23,190 bases of DNA from an uncultured Flavobacteriales bacterium (GCA_937974275.1 CALJIF010000042.1:1-23190), one strand, 5' to 3'; shown: positions 1-7,885, counted from the first letter of the stretch. Made by a program: numbers and translations. The notes: generated by a model not told the origin, from the sequence alone.

Positions 1-1116
1 AATTGTGAGGACACCAAACTGGAAGTGCCGATTCAAAAGCCGGCAATCGCGGTTCCGGCCATGAAAAAAACGTTGGTGAACATTGTGCCGCGCGGAACTA
101 CGCCCATTGCACATACCTTGGGTAAATGTGCGGACGATTTCCCGAATGACGGTCGTAATACACGTAACGTCATCATCTTAATCACCGATGGAATTGAGGA
201 ATGCGGTGGCGATCCGTGCGCGGTTTCACTGGCATTGCAACAAAAAGGTATTGTGCTTAAACCGTTCGTTATCGGAGTGGGCTTGAACGGTAATTACGAA
301 TCGTTGGGATGTATCGGGAGATTTTATGATGTTTCTACGGAGGCATCATTTACGAATGTATTGAATGTGGTGGTTTCTCAGGCTTTGAACAACACGACGT
401 GTCAGGTGAATTTACTCGATCAAACCGGCCGTCCTTCGGAAACAGACGTTGCCATGTCCTTTTATGATCAGCAATCGGGTGCTTTGCGTTACAGCTATAT
501 GCACACCATGAATCATCGCGGCAATCCGGATACTGTTGTGTTGGATCCATTAAGCACATACCGCTTAGTGGTTCATACAATTCCTCAGGTGGTGAAGGAA
601 AATATTACGATTACACCTGGAAAGCACAATGTTATTGCAGTTGATGCACCGCAAGGGTATTTGAGTTTGCAGGTAGCAGGAATCAATAACTACAAAGAGT
701 TGAAATGTATTGTGAGGAAGCGCGGTGAAATGAATACACTGGCCGTGGTCGATTTTGGTTCACAAGTGAAAATGCTCGTAGGAAAATACGATCTGGAGAT
801 TTTGAGTTTGCCTCGCATTTATATGCCTAATGTAGATGTAGCGCAAAGCAAAACAACATCTATCCAAATACCGCAATCCGGCATTTTATCGGTATTTAAA
901 CCGGCTGAAGGACCGGGGCAATTATTCGTTGAAGAAAAAAACGAATTAAAATGGGTGTGTAACCTCAATGAAAAAATGCTGAACGAGAACATCATTCTGC
1001 AACCCGGAAATTATCGTATTGTGTATCGATCACGAACTGCAAAAGAGACCATTTATACGCTGGAACGTCGTTTCAAGATTGAACCGGGCGGACAGGTTAC
1101 CATTAAATTGTATTAA
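1..1116 (+). CDS. VWA-domain protein, 5'-truncated by the window edge
   Basis: The reading frame is open from the first base, so the true start lies upstream; the GTG at 25 is only an internal codon. What remains is the second half of a von Willebrand factor A domain: the RGTTPIAH segment carries the MIDAS threonine, and IILITDGIEECGGDPC carries the conserved aspartate of the strand after it. The DxSxS part of the metal site must lie before the window. About 250 residues follow with beta-rich, carboxypeptidase-regulatory or PEGA-like character (for example ITPGKHNVIAVDAPQGYLSL and LQPGNYRIVYRS), suggesting an extracellular or periplasmic binding protein. It ends in TAA six bases before the transketolase start, so the two are probably co-transcribed. 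The partner or ligand cannot be read from the sequence. Confidence 0.8.
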   Translation, partial: NCEDTKLEVPIQKPAIAVPAMKKTLVNIVPRGTTPIAHTLGKCADDFPNDGRNTRNVIILITDGIEECGGDPCAVSLALQQKGIVLKPFVIGVGLNGNYESLGCIGRFYDVSTEASFTNVLNVVVSQALNNTTCQVNLLDQTGRPSETDVAMSFYDQQSGALRYSYMHTMNHRGNPDTVVLDPLSTYRLVVHTIPQVVKENITITPGKHNVIAVDAPQGYLSLQVAGINNYKELKCIVRKRGEMNTLAVVDFGSQVKMLVGKYDLEILSLPRIYMPNVDVAQSKTTSIQIPQSGILSVFKPAEGPGQLFVEEKNELKWVCNLNEKMLNENIILQPGNYRIVYRSRTAKETIYTLERRFKIEPGGQVTIKLY

Positions 1117-1122
1117 CACTGC

Positions 1123-2085
1123 ATGGAAAATAAATACGCTACCACAGACAAAAAAGATACCCGTTCCGGATTTGGAGCAGGTTTATTGGAACTCGGAAAA
1201 CGAAATCCAGAAGTTGTTGCCTTGTGTGCCGACCTCACCGGATCGTTGAAAATGGATGCTTTCCAAAAGGAATTTCCGGATCGCTTTTTCCAGGTTGGTA
1301 TTGCAGAAGCCAACATGATTGGAATGGCTGCGGGACTTACTATTGGTGGTAAAATTCCTTTTACCGGAACGTTCGCGAATTTCTCAACCGGTCGCGTGTA
1401 TGATCAAATTCGTCAGTCGGTAGCCTACTCCGGCAAGAATGTAAAGATTTGCGCTTCTCACGCGGGTTTAACTTTGGGTGAAGATGGCGCTACGCATCAA
1501 ATTCTGGAAGATATCGGCTTGATGAAAATGCTGCCGCACATGGTGGTTATTAATCCATGCGATTACAATCAAACCAAAGCCGCAACCATTGCTATTGCCG
1601 AATACGAAGGACCGGTGTATCTGCGATTTGGTCGTCCTTCCGTTCCGAATTTTACACCCGCTGATCAAAAATTTGAAATCGGCAAAGCGGTTCATTTGTT
1701 CGAAGGCAAAGACGTTTCGATTTTCGCAACCGGACATTTGGTATGGAAAGCCATCGAAGCCTATTACATTCTGAAAGAAAAAGGAATTGACGCCGAAATA
1801 ATTAATATTCATACCATTAAACCATTGGATTCGGAAAGCGTCTTACGTTCAGTACAGAAAACAGGATGCGCTGTTTCTGCCGAAGAACATAACCGCATTG
1901 GTGGATTGGGAGATAGTATCGCACAAGAATTAACGCGCCACTACCCTGCTCCACTGGAAATGGTAGCCGTGAATGACTCGTTTGGAGAAAGCGGTACGCC
2001 GGATCAGTTGATGACCAAATATGGTTTGGACACAGCGGATATTGTGAACGCTGCAATAAAAGCAGTAGGCAGAAGAAACAAGTAA
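1123..2085 (+). CDS. transketolase, C-terminal subunit of a split enzyme
   Basis: The 320-residue protein covers only the pyrimidine-binding and C-terminal domains of transketolase, which moves two-carbon units between sugar phosphates in the cytosolic pentose phosphate pathway. The pyrimidine-binding half (about 10-175) holds QVGIAEANMIG with the catalytic glutamate at about E62, which activates thiamine diphosphate, and SHAGLTLGEDGATHQ with active-site histidines. The C-terminal domain (about 190-315) contains EEHNRIGGLGDSIA and FGESGTPDQLM. The N-terminal diphosphate-binding half is absent. In many Bacteroidota it is a separate gene of about 280 residues; the gene directly upstream here is instead the VWA protein, so the partner must lie before the window or elsewhere. 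Start chosen at the ATG six bases after the VWA stop codon. Confidence 0.93.
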   Translation: MENKYATTDKKDTRSGFGAGLLELGKRNPEVVALCADLTGSLKMDAFQKEFPDRFFQVGIAEANMIGMAAGLTIGGKIPFTGTFANFSTGRVYDQIRQSVAYSGKNVKICASHAGLTLGEDGATHQILEDIGLMKMLPHMVVINPCDYNQTKAATIAIAEYEGPVYLRFGRPSVPNFTPADQKFEIGKAVHLFEGKDVSIFATGHLVWKAIEAYYILKEKGIDAEIINIHTIKPLDSESVLRSVQKTGCAVSAEEHNRIGGLGDSIAQELTRHYPAPLEMVAVNDSFGESGTPDQLMTKYGLDTADIVNAAIKAVGRRNK

Positions 2086-2105
2086 GCACAAAGCTCACTA
2101 ACTTG

Positions 2106-2135
2106 AAGCTGCACCGGTTGATGTGCAGCTTTTTT
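2106..2135 (+). terminator. intrinsic terminator-like hairpin directly before the sigma-factor start
   Basis: A perfect nine-base stem, AAGCTGCAC (2106-2114) with GTGCAGCTT (2123-2131), has an eight-base loop and is followed by T residues to 2135. It lies 20 bases after the transketolase stop, as expected for that operon's terminator. The next three bases (2136-2138) are the ATG of the sigma factor, so it is also the sigma gene's leader. Confidence 0.75.
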
Positions 2136-2693
2136 ATGACTGAACTCAACGATAAAGAACTCGTTTCGCTATTTAAATCTTCTCATCAACGGGAACAGGT
2201 GTTTCGGGTTATTATCGAAAGGTATCAACGGAAGTTGTATTGGCACATTCGCCGCATGTTGGTGGATCATGATGATACCGATGATGTACTTCAAAATGTG
2301 TTTATCAAGGTTTGGAAAAACTTAGATCAATTCAAGGAAGAAGCGCAATTATATAGTTGGTTGTACCGAATTGCGAGTAACGAAACGATCAGTTATATCA
2401 GAAAACGTAAAGAAGAACGCTTTGTGAGATTGGGTGAAACCGAAGAAAATATAGAGGGTTTGTTGTGCGAAGACCATCACTTTAAAGGTGACGAAATCCA
2501 GAAAAAACTGCAACTCGCCATTCAAAGTTTACCCGAGAAGCAGCGTTTGGTTTTTAATATGAAATATTATGAAGAGATGAAGTACGAGGACATGTCAGAA
2601 ATACTGGAGACATCTGTCGGCGCACTCAAAGCTTCCTATCACCACGCAGTTAAGAAAATTGAATCGTATTTAAAACAACAGGTGCTCGGTTAA
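2136..2693 (+). CDS. ECF-type RNA polymerase sigma-70 family factor
   Basis: A 185-residue extracytoplasmic-function sigma factor that would direct RNA polymerase to its own set of promoters. Region 2 spans about residues 28-92, including DDVLQNVFIKVWKNLDQF and the promoter-melting segment LYSWLYRIASNETISYIRKR. Region 4, a helix-turn-helix for the -35 element, spans about 125-180 with LPEKQRLVFNMKYYEEMKYEDMSEIL reduced here to its key parts LPEKQRLVF and YEDMSEIL. An upstream TTG (2103) is in frame, but those codons encode the terminator hairpin, so the ATG at 2136 is preferred. The stop overlaps the next start by one base (TAATG), indicating translational coupling to the probable anti-sigma gene, as is usual for such pairs. 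The inducing signal is unknown. Confidence 0.92.
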   Translation: MTELNDKELVSLFKSSHQREQVFRVIIERYQRKLYWHIRRMLVDHDDTDDVLQNVFIKVWKNLDQFKEEAQLYSWLYRIASNETISYIRKRKEERFVRLGETEENIEGLLCEDHHFKGDEIQKKLQLAIQSLPEKQRLVFNMKYYEEMKYEDMSEILETSVGALKASYHHAVKKIESYLKQQVLG

Positions 2694-3535
2694 TGGACAA
2701 TAACTTTCCATATGATAACGAAGACAGCTTCTCATTAGCAGATGAAGCTCCTTTGTTGGCGAAACTAAAGGGTTCGCCGGAAGGATATGTTTGTCCCGAT
2801 GAATACGAGAATAATCTAACTACTGAAGTACTGCTAAAAATTCACCGAGCCGATTCGTTTGAAATTCCATCAGGATATTTTGAAGATCAGGTCGATCAAA
2901 CGATGGCATTGATTGCAATGGAATCGGAAACGGAAGATTTTACCGTTCCTGACGATTACTTCCAAACGAATACAGAAGCGCTGCATACGTTAATAGATTT
3001 GCATGACACAAAGCAAGATGCAGGTTTTACGGTTCCCGGAAACTATTTTGATAACAGCATAGATCGGATTGTGAATGTTGCTCAACAACATGTTCCAAAC
3101 GGCTACTTTGAGGAATTACCGGAGCAAATCATTGATAAGGTTCGGCCGAAAAAGCGTGTTATTAGTATTAAACGGATTGCGACCTGGTCGGTAAGTTTTG
3201 CGGCGGCAGCAGCTATTGCTTTGCTTTTAATTCCTAAAAATCCTGAGCCAAGTATTTCAAAAACAACATCCAGCGTAGCAGAAATTCCTGTAGATACGCT
3301 TATTCGCGACGGTATAGCGGGTGTAAGCAGAGCAGAAAGTGTTAAGGCAAAAAATGTGGTTAATTCAACTACTTCACAAAAAACGCTTAACAAGGAAGAT
3401 GTGTTGAATATTGTAGATGTTCATGTATTGGAAGATGTGCTAATTGAACAATTGCCTGCTGAGGAGAATACGGAAATATTGGAATTACTATTAAACGAGA
3501 CCGATTTCGGTCAGTTAAACGATACGAAACAATGA
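2693..3535 (+). CDS. probable single-pass anti-sigma protein with five VPxGYF-like motifs
   Basis: No family name is certain, but position and topology fit an anti-sigma factor. An acidic cytosolic segment (1-150) is followed by a basic patch (KKRVISIKR), one membrane span at about 163-180 and a periplasmic tail of about 100 residues. No zinc anti-sigma HxxxCxxC motif is present. The cytosolic part has five related motifs: YVCPDEYE (32-39), FEIPSGYFE (56-64), FTVPDDYF (83-90), FTVPGNYF (112-119) and HVPNGYFE (133-140). The last, just before the membrane span, resembles the single VPxGYFE element I recall from membrane proteins paired with sigma factors in this phylum; the other copies look like duplications. 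The gene is coupled to its neighbours by overlapping start and stop codons on both sides (TAATG, ATGA). The anti-sigma role is inferred from context. Confidence 0.7.
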   Translation: MDNNFPYDNEDSFSLADEAPLLAKLKGSPEGYVCPDEYENNLTTEVLLKIHRADSFEIPSGYFEDQVDQTMALIAMESETEDFTVPDDYFQTNTEALHTLIDLHDTKQDAGFTVPGNYFDNSIDRIVNVAQQHVPNGYFEELPEQIIDKVRPKKRVISIKRIATWSVSFAAAAAIALLLIPKNPEPSISKTTSSVAEIPVDTLIRDGIAGVSRAESVKAKNVVNSTTSQKTLNKEDVLNIVDVHVLEDVLIEQLPAEENTEILELLLNETDFGQLNDTKQ

Positions 3536-3987
3536 AAAAAACACTTTTACTCATACTGTTTCTGGCAGGCATAGCAGCGGTTGAATTATCCGCTCAGGCC
3601 GGTCCCGAGCGTGTTCAGGCGCTGCGTGTGGCGTTCATCACCAAGTCATTGGAACTTACACCGGAAGAAGCTCAGGTTTTTTGGCCTATTTATAATAACT
3701 ATCAGGATAAGCGCGATTCCTGCAGAAAAGCACTCAATGAGAATAAGCGTCTCTTGAAAGAACAAAAAGAGTCCCTCTCAGATGCAGATTACTTGCGTAT
3801 TGCAAACGAAGAACTAAAAATCCGTCAACGCGAAGTACAAATTGCACAAGAACAACAAACCGCCTTATTAAAAGTATTATCGCCTAAAAAAGTTGCGCTG
3901 TTGTATGTTGCAGAAGAAGAGTTTAAAAAAGAGTTAATTCGCATACTGACAGAAGACAATAACTCAGGAAAGGGAGGTAAAAAATGA
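3532..3987 (+). CDS. CpxP/Spy-like periplasmic protein
   Basis: A 151-residue protein with a clear signal peptide (MKKTLLLILFLAGIAAVELS, cleaved near AQA at 21-23). The mature part is predicted almost wholly alpha-helical and charged. It begins with an LTPEEAQVFWPIY element (42-54) like the LTxxQ motif of the Spy/CpxP group, followed by a long Lys/Glu/Gln-rich region likely to form a helical hairpin or coiled coil. CpxP and Spy sense misfolded envelope proteins or act as chaperones; Bacteroidota relatives beside ECF sigma factors are often described as sensors of that system. ATGA overlaps at both ends couple it to the anti-sigma-like gene and to the barrel gene. Sensor versus chaperone function cannot be decided here. 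Confidence 0.75.
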   Translation: MKKTLLLILFLAGIAAVELSAQAGPERVQALRVAFITKSLELTPEEAQVFWPIYNNYQDKRDSCRKALNENKRLLKEQKESLSDADYLRIANEELKIRQREVQIAQEQQTALLKVLSPKKVALLYVAEEEFKKELIRILTEDNNSGKGGKK

Positions 3988-4976
3988 GAGTGCTTCTCGT
4001 GATTGTCATCATACTCGGATCACACATGGTTTACGCTAATAAGGATTCATCCAAAGTGGTTAAACCGGGAATTCCGAAACACTTTATACGACCTGCCTTT
4101 TCTTGGTCGTTATATGCCACGGGAGAACGGCCTGCAATTGGTAACCGACCAGCGCTAAATAACAAGCTTGGTGAATACCGCTATTTGCAGTCGGTTTGGT
4201 CGTTTTATACTCCGCTTTACACCAAAGCGAAGTTTAGCTCCGATAGTTCATCGCTGAATACCTTTCATTTATTAGCAACTTTGAATTCCGTGATTGATCG
4301 TCCGGAATTTTCAGGTTTATCAGAACAGCATCGTTTGTACAAAACAGGAATCGGACTGCGCGCCATTGCAGGTTTGGGTAAAAACCTGGTGCTGTTTGCG
4401 GATGCGACACCCATGATATTTGGGGATGCTTACGATCGTGCCAATACACGAGTTTTGCGATGGGGCGCCACATTCGCAGCGAATTTTCTGGTAAATCCCG
4501 GTTTAAGTTTCCGCTTCGGCGTTACACGCTCGTTCCTTTTCGGGAATAAAAATTTTGTACCTATGATTGGCATGCGCATCGGGAAGCTGGATGGTTTAGT
4601 TTATTTCGCCATTCAACTTCCGCGCACCGTTTCATTGCACATACAACCCACGGAAAAGTTTGCATTTACTATTTATTCCAGAACACAAGGCGGCCTATAT
4701 AATTTTAGCAATAAAGACAGCATTTACCTGGGTAACGATGACGTGATCCAATTTGGTCAAACAGGAATTGCTAATGGTATTCGTTTTGATTTTCGTCCCG
4801 GTCCTAACTTCAACTTCTTTGCTTCCGGTGGCTTTGCGGTGAGAAACAGAATTTGGTTTTATTCATATAGTTATAATCGTGCCAACGATTTACGACCACT
4901 AGCACCATTTTATGAAGCCAAACCACAAGGCACAATTTTCGTACATGTTGGTTTAACCTGGCGATTCGGGAAATAA
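3984..4976 (+). CDS. probable outer-membrane beta-barrel protein
   Basis: A 330-residue exported protein. The signal peptide is about residues 1-18 (hydrophobic VLLVIVIILG, cleavage near VYA). The remainder alternates short amphipathic strands with turns (for example LVLFADATPMIF, SFRFGVTRSFLFG, NFNFFASGGFAV) and ends in LTWRFGK. The penultimate-strand aromatic pattern suits recognition by the BAM assembly machinery, and the pattern suggests a small porin-like or transport-like barrel. No plug domain or TonB box is visible. It is the last gene of the coupled sigma operon, so it could be the output or the monitored client of the system. The substrate is unknown. Confidence 0.72.
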   Translation: MRVLLVIVIILGSHMVYANKDSSKVVKPGIPKHFIRPAFSWSLYATGERPAIGNRPALNNKLGEYRYLQSVWSFYTPLYTKAKFSSDSSSLNTFHLLATLNSVIDRPEFSGLSEQHRLYKTGIGLRAIAGLGKNLVLFADATPMIFGDAYDRANTRVLRWGATFAANFLVNPGLSFRFGVTRSFLFGNKNFVPMIGMRIGKLDGLVYFAIQLPRTVSLHIQPTEKFAFTIYSRTQGGLYNFSNKDSIYLGNDDVIQFGQTGIANGIRFDFRPGPNFNFFASGGFAVRNRIWFYSYSYNRANDLRPLAPFYEAKPQGTIFVHVGLTWRFGK

Positions 4977-4999
4977 AAAATGCGCAAGGGAATTATCTC

Positions 5000-5158
5000 A
5001 TGTATGAAATCTATGACATGAACAACTCCAATGATCCCGGCGATAACAATACGATGCCCGGCAACGGCGATATCCGTCGATCTGCAAAAGCCAAAGAAAT
5101 GCACAAGGTGAAGTTGGAAGATGTGGGCGACTTAATTCAGGAAACCGATTTGTATTAA
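5000..5158 (+). CDS. possible 52-residue acidic small protein
   Basis: An ATG at 5000 opens a 52-codon frame to TAA at 5156-5158, in the gap after the barrel gene. The product starts MYEIYDMNNS, is rich in Asp/Asn/Gly in its first third (NDPGDNNTMPGNGD), and ends with an amphipathic stretch, KVKLEDVGDLIQETDLY. It has no signal peptide or membrane segment. The codons look like those of the neighbours and the protein-like C-terminus favours a real gene, but its frame differs from the barrel gene, no homologue is recognised, and it could be a decayed remnant. It starts 24 bases after the sigma operon's last stop and would share that transcript. Confidence 0.4.
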   Translation: MYEIYDMNNSNDPGDNNTMPGNGDIRRSAKAKEMHKVKLEDVGDLIQETDLY

Positions 5159-5216
5159 ATTTCTGAGTAGTTAACGCCAACTGACAGCAGTCAGGTAGCA
5201 CTTGGTTTTATTAGAT

Positions 5217-5224
5217 TACTTTTG
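5217..5224 (+). promoter_or_regulatory. Bacteroidota -7 promoter box for the T9SS repeat protein gene
   Basis: TACTTTTG matches the TAnnTTTG consensus exactly and lies 21 bases before the ATG at 5246, predicting a leader of about 15-18 bases. No well-placed -33 TTTG is seen; the TTG at 5202-5204 is closer than the usual spacing. Confidence 0.5.
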
Positions 5225-5245
5225 TTGTAAACTAATTGCAACAAA

Positions 5246-7426
5246 ATGACACAAAAACTACTACACACGCTAGCGACAGGCTTATTATTGTCGGTAGGAA
5301 CATCTATGTCCGGGCAATTGCTATTCGACAACGGCCCGTACTTTAACAGTACCGGAACCGGGAATAATGGAGCAAATGAGAGTGTGCTTTACACCACAAC
5401 TTTTGGAATGGGGACAATTGGATTCGGGCACCAACAAACGGCCTTTAATCATGTTGCGGACGATTTTATTGTTACCGATTGTTATTGGAATATAGATTCT
5501 GTCGCGTTTTATGCTTATCAAACAGGCTCGCCAATAACATCAACAATCACGGGTATTTACTTTCGTATTTGGGATGGAGTTCCGGATGCACCGGGATCCA
5601 ACGTTGTATACGGAGATACAGTTACGAATCGTTTGACCCGTACTTCATGGTCTGGTGCATATCGTATAACTGAAACTACGACAGGTAATACGCAGCGCCC
5701 TATCATGCGTTCTGTATGCAGTACCGCAGGATTAAGTTTACCGGCAGGTACTTATTGGTTGGATTGGTCTTGTACCGGGACTTTAGCATCAGGTCCTTGG
5801 GCACCACCACGCACTCCCGTCATGCAAGCTGTAACCGGAAATGCTCGTCAGCGTATAGGAAATACTTGGAATAATTTATTGGATGGCGGAACTAATACTC
5901 CGGCTCAAGGTTTACCATTTCAAGTATACGGACAAGCGCTTAATGCAACTGCAAGTGCGGGCACAGACCTTACCGTATGCGATACCGCCTCAGTTGTAAT
6001 TGGCGGAACTCCTTCTGGAACAGGTCAAGGACAATTAACTTATGCGTGGTTGCCAACTGCCGGATTAACATCAGCAACGATTGCTAATCCAACTGCTAAT
6101 ATTAATTCAAGCGCAGCTTACGTACTATTAGTTACGGATGCTTTAGGGTGTGAAGCGCGCGATACTGTTCAAATTACTGTTAACAATTCGCAATTCAGCT
6201 CCATCAGTCCCACAGCATGCGGAACGTACACTTCTCCTGGAGGGAATGTGTACACGTCATCGGCTACATTTACCGACACTATCGCTTCAAGTAACGGTTG
6301 TGACAGCATCATTTCGGTTAATTTGACGATAGTTCCAATTGCCCAGGTTACATGGAACATTACGGAGTGTACATCTTCGTATACTTCTCCGTCCGGCAAT
6401 ACGTACACCAGTCCGGGAACTTATGTGGACACATTGAATACCACGCAAGGTTGCGATAGTATTATCACCATCAATTTGAATTTTGCGGTTCCGACCACAA
6501 ATACAATCGCAGTTACATCCTGTGACACGTACACAGCTCCAAGTGGAATGGTTTATACTGCATCAGGATCGTATTTGGACACTATTCAAAATACGGCAGG
6601 TTGTGATAGTGTAATCACGATCAACTTAACGATAAATACGGCAACCACTTCACAAATGGCAGTTTCAACTTGTGATGCTTCATACACCGCACCATCGGGA
6701 GCAGTTTATACTTCTTCGGGAGTTTACACCGACACTATTGCCAATTCACTGGGTTGTGATAGCTTGATTACGATCAACATCACATTTAACAGTGCTACTT
6801 CAGATTCTGTTACAGTAACTGTTTGCGATTTCTACACTGCCCCAAGTGGCGCAATTTATAGTGCCAGCGGCATATTTAACGATACTATAGTTAATAGTAA
6901 CGGTTGTGATAGCATTGTAGTAATTACATTAACCGTTAACGCCATTGATACCGGGCTTACATTAACGCAGACATTTGAAGCGATGTCGGAAGAAAATGCT
7001 TCCAACGCTACTTACCAATGGTTGCATTGTGACAATAACTTCCAACCTGTGCCGGGTGCAACTAGTCAAGCGTTCCTCAATACATATGTGATCGGAAACT
7101 TTGCGGTTGCTGTAACGGTGGGCAATTGCACCGATACTTCAGCTTGTATTTTCCTTACCGCTGTGGGAGTTGAAGAATACCTTAACGCGTCGTTGATCAA
7201 TGTTTATCCGAACCCGAGCGCAGGTATATTTACTCTTGATTTATCGGCCACTTCCGGACCTGTTACGCTTGTGGTTACTGATGTTACCGGTCGTGTGGTA
7301 GAAACCGTGGCTACTACCGGAGCATCTACTGCAACATTGCAAATGGAACAACCTGCGGGAATGTACTTTTTACAAATCCGAACTTCGCAAGGTATCGCCA
7401 CCAAAACACTAATTAAGTCGGAATAA
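5246..7426 (+). CDS. T9SS type A sorting-domain protein with five CxxYTAPSG-type repeats
   Basis: A 726-residue secreted protein of probable adhesive or surface function. The signal peptide ends near SMSGQ (residue 24). An N-terminal beta domain (about 25-230) contains VADDFIV and YFRIWDGVPDAPGSN, features seen in secreted Bacteroidota proteins. One Ig/PKD-like domain (about 235-310) ends TDALGCEARDTVQITVN. Five tandem units of about 50 residues (about 320-568) follow, each reading roughly C-x(2-4)-YTAPSG-x-x-Y-x-x-SG-x-Y-x-DTI-x(5)-GCDS-I-T-I-N-L, with a paired Cys in each. After a linker, the C-terminus has a type A sorting domain beginning VYPNPSAGIFTLDL, with VTDVTGRVV and PAGMYFLQI, and ending in a short basic tail KTLIKSE. 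T9SS exports such cargo across the outer membrane and removes this domain. The gene is monocistronic. Confidence 0.93.
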   Translation: MTQKLLHTLATGLLLSVGTSMSGQLLFDNGPYFNSTGTGNNGANESVLYTTTFGMGTIGFGHQQTAFNHVADDFIVTDCYWNIDSVAFYAYQTGSPITSTITGIYFRIWDGVPDAPGSNVVYGDTVTNRLTRTSWSGAYRITETTTGNTQRPIMRSVCSTAGLSLPAGTYWLDWSCTGTLASGPWAPPRTPVMQAVTGNARQRIGNTWNNLLDGGTNTPAQGLPFQVYGQALNATASAGTDLTVCDTASVVIGGTPSGTGQGQLTYAWLPTAGLTSATIANPTANINSSAAYVLLVTDALGCEARDTVQITVNNSQFSSISPTACGTYTSPGGNVYTSSATFTDTIASSNGCDSIISVNLTIVPIAQVTWNITECTSSYTSPSGNTYTSPGTYVDTLNTTQGCDSIITINLNFAVPTTNTIAVTSCDTYTAPSGMVYTASGSYLDTIQNTAGCDSVITINLTINTATTSQMAVSTCDASYTAPSGAVYTSSGVYTDTIANSLGCDSLITINITFNSATSDSVTVTVCDFYTAPSGAIYSASGIFNDTIVNSNGCDSIVVITLTVNAIDTGLTLTQTFEAMSEENASNATYQWLHCDNNFQPVPGATSQAFLNTYVIGNFAVAVTVGNCTDTSACIFLTAVGVEEYLNASLINVYPNPSAGIFTLDLSATSGPVTLVVTDVTGRVVETVATTGASTATLQMEQPAGMYFLQIRTSQGIATKTLIKSE

Positions 7427-7440
7427 ATAAGGTGTTGAAT

Positions 7441-7477
7441 AAAAAAAGCGGCGATCAAATGATCGCCGCTTTTTTTA
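7441..7477. terminator. bidirectional intrinsic terminator between converging genes
   Basis: A perfect ten-base GC-rich stem, AGCGGCGATC (7447-7456) with GATCGCCGCT (7461-7470), has an AAAT loop and is flanked by an A run on the left and a T run on the right, so it works on both strands. It ends the T9SS gene (+) and the small membrane protein gene (-). The latter's stop codon (7475-7477) lies inside the T run. Confidence 0.92.
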
Positions 7478-7882
7478 TGGAGTTATAGTCGTGATATATT
7501 TCTTATGATAACGATAATACAAGAAAATGAAAATCGCAGCAATAAAGATACCCACATAACCCGTTAATTGCGTTAGGGCTCCCGGAAAATAGTTGACGAT
7601 GAACAAAAAGAACACCAACATTTCTGTTAATCGTAACGCGGTATAGGATACAAAACCACGCTTCCACTTAAATTGAATCGTAACCACGGCAGCAAATTGT
7701 AATAAGTTGATCAACGCCAATAGCAGATGTCCAATGGACAACATTTCAGTATTTAAATGGGCAAACCACTGTGCCGACAAATCTTCCGGATCATTGATAT
7801 GATATTGAAAATACCGTTTCAGGTGTAAATAGATAAATACCCCTGAACCCAGATATGAAATGTATGGCAGGATTCGTAACAC
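7475..7882 (-). CDS. small four-helix membrane protein of unknown function
   Basis: About 135 residues with four hydrophobic segments: near the N-terminus (ILPYISYLGSGVFIYL), then IGHLLLALINLLQFAAVV, then LTEMLVFFLFIVNYF, and finally YVGIFIAAIFIFLYY, which is followed by a basic tail, YRYHKKYI. A short polar loop, INDPEDLSAQW, separates the first two. No catalytic motif or known family is recognised. No ATG precedes the first span: candidates are TTG at 7900 and GTG at 7882. TTG 7900 falls in the T run of the upstream gene's terminator and before a perfect -7 box (7886-7893), so GTG 7882 is preferred, giving an almost leaderless mRNA. It is transcribed separately from the membrane protein gene upstream of it. 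Confidence 0.6.
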   Translation of the reverse strand: MLRILPYISYLGSGVFIYLHLKRYFQYHINDPEDLSAQWFAHLNTEMLSIGHLLLALINLLQFAAVVTIQFKWKRGFVSYTALRLTEMLVFFLFIVNYFPGALTQLTGYVGIFIAAIFIFLYYRYHKKYITTITP

Positions 7883-7885
7883 GCT

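Noticed and set aside
4977..5245. Minus-strand frames in the gap before the T9SS gene
   Set aside because: They overlap the plus-strand small frame and the end of the barrel gene, and the products look unstructured with no plausible promoter.
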